Source: Streptosporangium minutum (GTDB lineage Bacteria; Actinomycetota; Actinomycetes; Streptosporangiales; Streptosporangiaceae). From it: DNA of 46,440 nt. Positions 41,366 to 46,440 of the stretch are shown here, piece by piece. A program made the translations under genes and the position numbers. Positions within the stretch are counted from its first letter, which is position 1; each line of letters opens with the position of its first letter. The notes beneath the pieces were generated by a model. It did no database searches. It saw only the letters and a list, made by a program, of their open reading frames with translations, and was not told where the DNA came from. The DNA lies in the NCBI RefSeq assembly GCF_002149035.1, contig NZ_NGFP01000021.1, forward strand, positions 12,943-59,382, in the 5' to 3' direction.

Positions 41366-42901
41366 TCACCCCTTGACGGTCAGCAGCGGTCGCAGCTCGA
41401 CGACGGGTTCGGCGACCCCGGCCCTGCGGAGACTTGAGACGACGGGGCCGATGTCCTTGTAGACCCAGGGCGCCTCCTGCTTGAGGTCGCGGCGCCACGC
41501 GGCCATCACGTCGGAGCGGCGGGTGACGGCCGGGTCACGGTGGTCCAGCGGGGTGACCACCCGGAAGTCACGCAGGAAGGCGTCCAGCTCGGCGTCGCCC
41601 GCCTGGGCGGCGGCGCCCCGGCGCACGCGGCGACCGGCGCCGTGGCAGGCGCTCGCCAGGGTCCGGGGGCTGCCGTGACCGCGCAGCACGTAACTGGCCG
41701 CCCCCATCGAGCCCGGTACGATGACGGGCTCGCCCCACATCGCGTACGGCCCGCCCGCCGCCTCGGCGTATCCGCCCGCCGGCGTCGCGCCCTTGCGGTG
41801 TACGACTTGTCCGTCGTCGTGCTGCCACAGCAGGTTGTGCGGGGCGTCGTACACGAGGTCGGCGGAGAGTTCCCCGCACTCGGCGGCCAGCCCGGCGCGC
41901 AGCATCAGCGACAGGAAGAACCGGTTGCCCACCGCGAAGTTCGCCGCGTTGCCGAACGCGTCGAGGTAGCGCCGCCGCGCCGGTGCGGACCGGCCGTCCG
42001 TCATCAGGGGGATGATCCTGTTGTCAGGCAGGGGGACGCCTCCGGGCCATGCGGCTCTGGCCTGGTCCAGTCCGGACGCGTTGGCCTGATGTCCCAGCGA
42101 CAGGGAGCCGCTGTGCACCATCAGCACCACCTGGCCGAGGCTGAAGCCCCAGCCGTGGGCGGCCTGCCGGTCGTGGACGGCCGACACGTACTGCAGCTCC
42201 GCGAAATGGTTGCCGCCCCCGACGCTGCCGATGATGCTGTCGAAACTCGTGCCGCCCGCGCTGTGGATCCAGTCCCGGAAGGCGTCGGCGTTCGTCGTCG
42301 GGTACCGCGATCCGTGGATCCGGCCGGGCTGGGCGTCGCCGGGCCGCAGCGCCGACCAGATCCCGTCCGCCCGCTCCGGCACGCCGGCGCCGAGCAGTCC
42401 CGGAAGGCCGTCGCGGAGCAGCGCCTCTCGCTGGAGACCGGACAGCGCGATGCGCCGGCCGCCCTCGAAGAACAGGTGCCGTAGCCGGCGCTCCAGCGCG
42501 TCCAGCCGCGGGCGCACCTGGTCGGCGGTCAGGGACGTCGTCTCCAGCCGCATGCCGCAGTTGATGTCGTTGCCGACCGCCTGGGGGAGCAGCGCGCCAC
42601 GCGTCTGCAGCACCGTGCCGATCGGGATCCCGGCCCCCTTGTGGAGGTCGGGGGTCAGCACGACCCGGCTGATCGCCGCTTCGGTGTGCCCGGTCACCGC
42701 GCCCAGCCGCTCCAAGGTGTCGGCGGTGGCGAGCACGGTGAGGATCTCGTCGATCGCGCTGGACTCGATCGGCACGTCGGTCCCGGCGCAGATGTCCACG
42801 GGGATGCCCCACCGGTTGGGCAGGTGGAGCCAGCTGTCGTCGGTGCGGATGAGCCTGGGGTCCTGCTGGAACGCGGCGGGACGCCGCTTGGAGGTTGCCA
42901 T
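41366..42901 (-). CDS. rtcB: RtcB-family RNA ligase
   Basis: A 511-residue 3'-phosphate RNA splicing ligase. Key segments: TPDLHKGAGIPIGTV, the metal-binding Cys in AVGNDINCGMRL, GGGNHFAELQ, HSGSLSLGH, DAPHNLLW and HRKGATPAGG. The guanylylated His is expected in LASACHGAGRRVRRG near 415. It joins 2',3'-cyclic-phosphate (or 3'-phosphate) ends to 5'-OH ends using GTP and Mn. Bacterial RtcB proteins repair RNA cut by toxins or stress nucleases. The ATG has AGGAAGG upstream. No archease, RtcR or RtcA lies alongside. The C-terminal half is somewhat longer than the core family. Confidence 0.9.
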   Translation of the reverse strand: MATSKRRPAAFQQDPRLIRTDDSWLHLPNRWGIPVDICAGTDVPIESSAIDEILTVLATADTLERLGAVTGHTEAAISRVVLTPDLHKGAGIPIGTVLQTRGALLPQAVGNDINCGMRLETTSLTADQVRPRLDALERRLRHLFFEGGRRIALSGLQREALLRDGLPGLLGAGVPERADGIWSALRPGDAQPGRIHGSRYPTTNADAFRDWIHSAGGTSFDSIIGSVGGGNHFAELQYVSAVHDRQAAHGWGFSLGQVVLMVHSGSLSLGHQANASGLDQARAAWPGGVPLPDNRIIPLMTDGRSAPARRRYLDAFGNAANFAVGNRFFLSLMLRAGLAAECGELSADLVYDAPHNLLWQHDDGQVVHRKGATPAGGYAEAAGGPYAMWGEPVIVPGSMGAASYVLRGHGSPRTLASACHGAGRRVRRGAAAQAGDAELDAFLRDFRVVTPLDHRDPAVTRRSDVMAAWRRDLKQEAPWVYKDIGPVVSSLRRAGVAEPVVELRPLLTVKG

Positions 42902-43117
42902 GGAGCCTTCCTGGTGGCTGCTGGTAAGAGAGATGCGAGGTCCGCCGCCATCCGGTGACGGGCATGCGGGACAGCGCCGGCACCTGGGCCGGCGGTGGAC
43001 TCCCCGAGGTTCAGCAGCCGCGAGGTGAGATCAACTCTAGCGACGGAGCCCGGCACTCCCAACGGGTTTTCGGTCGCCGCCCGCCTTCGCCCCTGTCCGG
43101 CGTCCGGCGCCTCCGCG
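42902..43117. other. Short gap between RtcB and efflux genes
   Basis: This 216-bp stretch is the upstream region of the minus-strand rtcB gene and the downstream region of the efflux gene. No gene, clear hairpin or promoter hexamers are seen. Confidence 0.4.
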
Positions 43118-44536
43118 TCAGCGCCGGTGACCGTGGAGAACCGGCGCCGCCCGGCCGGGTAGTCCGGCCGCCGACAGCGCGCCGATCAGGGCTACGGCGG
43201 CGAGGACCACGAGCGTGGGGCCCATCGCGGAGGCGAAGGCGTCAGCGGTCCGGTGCGGCCCGTCGCCGTACGGCCGGCCCGCGGGGGCGGCGAGGGTCAT
43301 CAGCGTCGTCGCCGCGGCGACGCCCAGTGCCGGGCCGACATTCATGGCGGTCTGCTGGAGCCCGCCGGCCACCCCGGCGGTGTCCACGGAAGCGTGGTGC
43401 ACGATGACGGCTGTCCCGGTGACCATCACCGCGCTGAAACCGGCGCCCAGCACGAGAAAGCAGCCGCTGATCGCGAGGGAGGCCGGCGCCTGGCCGAGAC
43501 GGGACAGCAGAAGGATGCCGAGGGCGAGCAGGGCCATCCCCGCGCCGGCCGTCCCACGTGGCCCCCACCGGCGCAGCAGCACGGCGCAGACCGGTGCGCC
43601 CAGCACCATCGTCGCGGCCAGCGGCAGAACTCTCAGACCGCTCTGAAGCGGGTCCAGCGCGAGAACGTCCTGCAGGAAGTACGTGCCGACGAACAGGGCG
43701 CCGAACAGGGACGCCGACGCGGCCACCAGGATGCCGAGAGCCGAGGTGACCGTTGCCGACCGGAGCACGCTTGACGGCACCAGCGGGCTCGTGGCGCGTC
43801 GTTCGTGCCGGACGAACGCGCCACCGGTGACTGCGACGGCGACAAGCCCGAGCGCGGTCGCCGCGGTCCAGCCGGTTTCCGGTATTTCGACGAGTGTTCG
43901 CACCAGGCAGGCCAGGGCCACCGCGAGAAGGCAGGCGCCGGGCAGGTCGAGCCGGACGCCGGAGACCTTCTCCTGCGCGGGGGGCCGGACGGCGAGAGTC
44001 AGCAGGCCGACCGCGAGCGCGGGGGCCACGTTGAGGAAGAAGACCGCGCGCCAGCCCAGGTGGGCGGCCAGTGCCCCGCCGACGATCGGCCCGGCGGCGG
44101 CCGCCACGCCGATGGCACTGGTGCGCAGTGCGATCGGCATGCCGAGCCGGTCACGCGGGTAAGCGGCGCGCAGTATCCCGAGGGTGGCCGGTTGCAGCAG
44201 CGCGCCGAAGATCCCCTGGGCGACGCGCAGGCCGATGACCCAGCCGATGTCAGGCGCCAGGCCGATACCCGCCGACGTGGCGGCGAAGCCCAGGATGCCG
44301 GTGGCGAAAATCCGCCGGTGGCCGTAGCGGTCGCCGAGGCGGCCGGCGAAGACGAGCAGGCTCGCCACGGCGATCAGGTATCCGGTGCTGGTCCACTGGA
44401 CCTGCGCGAACGAGGCGTGCAGGTCCCGTTGCAGGGTGGGCTGCACGACGGTCAGCACGGTTCCGTCCAGGGCGACGATCATCGCCCCGATGACGCTGCT
44501 CGCAAGCGTCAGGCGCCGGTGTCCTTCGGAACTCAC
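43118..44536 (-). CDS. MFS transporter, DHA2 (EmrB/QacA) 14-helix family
   Basis: A 472-residue multidrug exporter. Motif D1-type opening MIVALDGTVLTVVQPTLQRDL, motif A GRLGDRYGHRRIFATG, motif C GPIVGGALAAHLGWRAVFFLNV. Fourteen hydrophobic helices fit DHA2, which export cations, dyes or antibiotics by proton antiport. The chosen GTG start overlaps the TetR stop as GTGA and has GGAG upstream; a longer frame would run through the TetR gene and is rejected. It forms a TetR-transporter operon, under two operators upstream of the TetR gene. Confidence 0.9.
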   Translation of the reverse strand: MSSEGHRRLTLASSVIGAMIVALDGTVLTVVQPTLQRDLHASFAQVQWTSTGYLIAVASLLVFAGRLGDRYGHRRIFATGILGFAATSAGIGLAPDIGWVIGLRVAQGIFGALLQPATLGILRAAYPRDRLGMPIALRTSAIGVAAAAGPIVGGALAAHLGWRAVFFLNVAPALAVGLLTLAVRPPAQEKVSGVRLDLPGACLLAVALACLVRTLVEIPETGWTAATALGLVAVAVTGGAFVRHERRATSPLVPSSVLRSATVTSALGILVAASASLFGALFVGTYFLQDVLALDPLQSGLRVLPLAATMVLGAPVCAVLLRRWGPRGTAGAGMALLALGILLLSRLGQAPASLAISGCFLVLGAGFSAVMVTGTAVIVHHASVDTAGVAGGLQQTAMNVGPALGVAAATTLMTLAAPAGRPYGDGPHRTADAFASAMGPTLVVLAAVALIGALSAAGLPGRAAPVLHGHRR

Positions 44537-45117
44537 CGGTTCTCCGGTCCGAGGTGCGCGTCCAGCGCGGCGCGCAGCAGCGGTCCGGCGTCGTCGGCTC
44601 CCGTGGCGAGCCGGAGGCTGCCCCATCCCCACAGCTGGGCGATGCCGTGCAGATTGGCCCAGAGCGCGCCGGCGACGACCGGTGGCGCCGGGTCGGGCCG
44701 TGTCCGCGCCCGGGTGACGAGGTCGGTGAGGATGTCGAAGAGCGGCAGGCTCACCTCCCGCAAGCCGAGGTGGTCGCTCTCCAGCAGGTCATGGCGGAAC
44801 ATCAGCTCGAACATGCCGGGGTTGGCCCGTGCGAAGTCGAGGTAGACGCCTCCCAGTGCCAGGAGCCGGGCCCGGGGGTCCGCCTGGCTTTCCCCCGCCG
44901 TCTCGGTGACCCTGGCGGTCAGGTCGGCGAAGCCCTGACGTGCGATGGCCGACAGCAGGGCCACGTGGGTCGGGAAGTAATGGCGCGGAGCTCCGTGCGA
45001 GACCCCCGCCCTGCGGGCGATCTCACGCAGGGTCAGGGACTGCATCCCCTCCCTGGTCACCATGTCGACTCCGACCTCTATCAGACGGGCCCGGACGCCC
45101 ATGTCCCGCTCACTCAT
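44533..45117 (-). CDS. TetR-family repressor of the DHA2 exporter
   Basis: A 194-residue repressor: N-terminal DNA-binding region RLIEVGVDMVTREGMQSLTLREIARRAGVSHGAPRHYFPT (residues 11-50) and a helical ligand domain of TetR_C_11/33 style, with FELMFRHDLL and ALWANLHGIAQLWGWGSL. It is the first gene of an operon with the MFS exporter (4-bp overlap). Two start codons compete: ATG at 45117, inside operator 1, and ATG at 45102 (MGVRARLIE) with GAGCGGGAC before it. The two palindromes upstream point to autoregulation, with export derepressed by its ligand. Confidence 0.9.
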   Translation of the reverse strand: MSERDMGVRARLIEVGVDMVTREGMQSLTLREIARRAGVSHGAPRHYFPTHVALLSAIARQGFADLTARVTETAGESQADPRARLLALGGVYLDFARANPGMFELMFRHDLLESDHLGLREVSLPLFDILTDLVTRARTRPDPAPPVVAGALWANLHGIAQLWGWGSLRLATGADDAGPLLRAALDAHLGPENR

Positions 45118-45153
45118 AGACAGTGTCTACCAAACTGGGTAGACACTGTCTAC
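45117..45153. promoter_or_regulatory. Two tandem TetR operators, TAGACA-N-TGTCTA
   Basis: TAGACA-G-TGTCTA (45117-45129) and GTAGACA-C-TGTCTAC (45139-45153) are perfect palindromes with the same 13-bp core, centred 23 bp apart (about two helical turns). The first covers the annotated start codon. They are an obvious repressor target for the TetR gene. Confidence 0.85.
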
Positions 45154-45286
45154 TTCCAGCTCGCCGAAGATCATCTCGGATGTCGCCGCCTCATTACTGT
45201 CCGTTGCATTAATGTGACCCTCTGTGTTACCCCTATCGGGTCATGCGGCCGGGACGCGCGCCGGCCGGCGGAGGCGAGGAGGCACG

Positions 45287-46087
45287 ATGGCATCTGCTCC
45301 CGATGACCCGGAACAGTCCGGGACGGATCATCTCCGGCAGGTCCACGACGCGGCGGCCGAGCTCGCGTGGACGGCGGAGGAGATCCGGCGGATCTGCGCG
45401 CGCACGACGGCGACACTGGCCGCCGCCGCCACACGTTCCCCGTGGTTCCCCGCCGGCATCCACTGGAGCCTGCTCCGCGCGCTGACCAACCGCGAGGGGC
45501 TCGGCTACGCCTTCGAAGGCGGGTGGTTCGGCGCTCGGGCCGCCCGCCTCGGCGCGCTGGCCGGGCGGAGCAGCCTCGCCACGCTGGTCGCCGTCACCTC
45601 CCTGCGGCTGCGGATCGCCGGTGTCCTGCACCGGAATCCGGAACTGGCCGCCGACCCCGTCATACGGCGGCTGCTCGACGCGGCCGGCGCGGATCGCGAC
45701 GTCGAGGCGGTCCAGGCCGGCCGGGCGCTGTGCGGGGAGAAGGGCGCCACCGGGGCGATCGGCGGCATCGCGCCCGTCTTCGGCGAGGTGCTCGCGATGC
45801 GGGCGCCGCTCGACGAGAACCCCTTCAACGACCAGACCGGCTGGTCCGCCGCGACGGGCCGGGGACCCTCGTTCAACGACCAGACCGGCTGGTCCGCCGC
45901 GACAGGCGGGGGACCCTCACGTCCCGGCCGGGATGTCGTCGGCCCCGCCGTCTCCCCGGCCTCCGCCGCGCCGCGCCGTTCCCGGAGACTGCTGCTGGCC
46001 GGGGGCCTCGCCGGACTCGTGGCGGCCGTCGCCGTCACCGCGTGGCGCCGGCGTGCCCGCCGGGCCTCGCGTGGGTGGCGGGGATGA
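45287..46087 (+). CDS. Unknown protein with a C-terminal membrane helix and internal repeat
   Basis: A 266-residue protein without a recognised family. The N-terminal 170 residues are helical (HLRQVHDAAAELAWTAEEIRRICARTTATLAAAATRSPW, then AIHWSLLRAL-type segments), with LRIAGVLHRNPELAADPVIRRLLDAAG. A repeat FNDQTGWSAATG-x2-GPS occurs twice, then a Pro/Ser-rich linker and one membrane helix (RRLLLAGGLAGLVAAVAVTAW) with a basic tail, so the bulk may be on one face of the membrane. ATG follows GAGGAGGCACG. The next gene overlaps its stop as ATGA, so they are coupled. The helical N-terminus recalls secretion-linked proteins, but nothing proves it. Confidence 0.65.
   Translation: MASAPDDPEQSGTDHLRQVHDAAAELAWTAEEIRRICARTTATLAAAATRSPWFPAGIHWSLLRALTNREGLGYAFEGGWFGARAARLGALAGRSSLATLVAVTSLRLRIAGVLHRNPELAADPVIRRLLDAAGADRDVEAVQAGRALCGEKGATGAIGGIAPVFGEVLAMRAPLDENPFNDQTGWSAATGRGPSFNDQTGWSAATGGGPSRPGRDVVGPAVSPASAAPRRSRRLLLAGGLAGLVAAVAVTAWRRRARRASRGWRG
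45824..45919 (+). repeat. 48-bp in-frame tandem repeat
   Basis: Two 48-bp units (45824-45871 and 45872-45919) differ at three or four bases and encode FNDQTGWSAATG-x2-GPS twice (x2 is RG in the first, GG in the second). Confidence 0.9.
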
Positions 46088-46440
46088 AGGTGACCCCGGG
46101 ATACGGAGCGCTCGCCGAGCAACTGGCCGCCGACGCCGCGCGGCTGGCCGGCCACGCGGCCAGACTGCGCGACCTCGCCGCGCGTGTCCGGGGCAATCCG
46201 ATCGTGCCCGAGTGGTTCGACGACCTGATCGGCGGGCAGATCGCCCGCTGCGCCGCCGCCTCCGCGGATCTGACCCGCGCCGCCGTGGCCACCCGTGACC
46301 GCGCAGCCAGGGAGCGTGACCGCGCCGCTGTGGCCACTCGTGACCGCGCAGCCGGGGAGCGTGACCGCGCCGCCGGGGAGGGAGCCGGCCTCACCCGGGC
46401 CGGCGCCGTTCCCCGCGACCGCGCCCCGGCACCCCCGGCA
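46084..46440 (+). CDS. Helical repeat protein, cut by the window end
   Basis: Translation begins at ATG 46084, coupled to the previous gene through ATGA, and runs off the end (119 codons seen). It opens MKVTPGYGALAEQLAADAARLAGHAARL with an amphipathic helical pattern, then NPIVPEWFDDLIGGQIARC, where a W-x-D/E turn between helices is slightly like WXG100/ESX proteins. A charged repeat RAAVATRDRAA-x-ERD follows, then a Pro-rich segment. Not recognised; the role depends on the part beyond the window. Confidence 0.55.
   Translation, partial: MKVTPGYGALAEQLAADAARLAGHAARLRDLAARVRGNPIVPEWFDDLIGGQIARCAAASADLTRAAVATRDRAARERDRAAVATRDRAAGERDRAAGEGAGLTRAGAVPRDRAPAPPA
46276..46380 (+). repeat. 45-bp in-frame tandem repeat
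   Basis: Two 45-bp units (46276-46320, 46321-46365) and a partial third encode RAAVATRDRAARERD, RAAVATRDRAAGERD and RAAGE. They form a charged, probably helical, repeat in the coupled gene pair at the window edge. Confidence 0.85.

Noticed and set aside
44537-44632. N-terminal extension of the DHA2 exporter
   Set aside because: It would be read through the TetR gene in another frame, is Arg-rich, and has no ribosome site; the GTG at 44536 overlaps the TetR stop with proper spacing.
1-46440. tRNA, rRNA, CRISPR arrays, riboswitches and attachment sites
   Set aside because: I looked for cloverleaf patterns, regularly spaced repeats and known leader motifs and saw none that could be supported by eye.

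Overview
The window is GC-rich actinobacterial DNA with very high GC at third codon positions. Several families point to a filamentous, sporulating actinomycete: an F420-type luciferase-fold oxidoreductase, two Methyltransf_19 (DUF574) SAM methyltransferases, a WhiJ-like set (XRE regulator with DUF5753, DUF397, stand-alone HATPase), a Ser/Thr kinase, a MocR regulator and several GTG/TTG starts. I infer Streptosporangiaceae or a near relative. This is inferred from gene content only, because no rRNA or tRNA is present.

Layout. 1-9.6 kb holds metabolic and house-keeping genes: luciferase-like oxidoreductase, small membrane protein, diacylglycerol-kinase-like lipid kinase, phosphoglucomutase, a TetR/quinone-oxidoreductase divergent pair with a readable operator, a permuted NlpC/P60-like hydrolase, an FAD amine-oxidase-like enzyme and a secreted fasciclin protein closed by a clear hairpin. 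9.6-17.2 kb holds a RecQ helicase, then a TIR-transmembrane-14xWD40 protein, a secreted protein and a convergent membrane Ser/Thr kinase. 17.7-21.7 kb is a developmental-regulator type cluster: two paralogous SAM methyltransferases, an anti-sigma-like ATPase, DUF397 and XRE/DUF5753 around a perfect 18-bp palindrome. 21.7-30.1 kb holds a DUF2867 SDR, HxlR and HAD genes, then a TetR repressor divergent from a molybdenum hydroxylase operon (fused 2Fe-2S/Mo subunit and a PaoB-like FAD subunit), and a Tat-exported serine hydrolase. 30.2-39.3 kb holds a NarL-type two-component pair, a 2-oxoglutarate oxygenase operon, a DHA1 efflux pump, a type-B carboxylesterase, and a MocR regulator divergent from a class IV aminotransferase. 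39.3-46.4 kb holds an IS701 transposase remnant, a histidine phosphatase, a lower-GC stretch, RtcB, a TetR-DHA2 efflux operon with two operators, and two coupled repeat-bearing unknown proteins, the last cut by the window edge.

Three features stand out. (1) The TIR-TM-WD40 protein has two seven-blade arrays, and adjacent blades share 100 consecutive identical bases. It looks like a conflict or self-recognition receptor without an NTPase module. (2) At the junction of the two molybdenum-hydroxylase genes an 80-bp tandem duplication has produced two back-to-back 27-codon micro-ORFs. Each overlaps its neighbour by TTGA, so stop-start coupling survives the expansion; a smaller version of the same arrangement follows the FAD gene. 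(3) Short tandem repeats recur throughout the window, inside coding regions, at gene ends and between genes: 24, 129, 80, 18, 36, 48 and 45 bp. Three TetR loci and the MocR locus show palindromes that can be read directly as operators.
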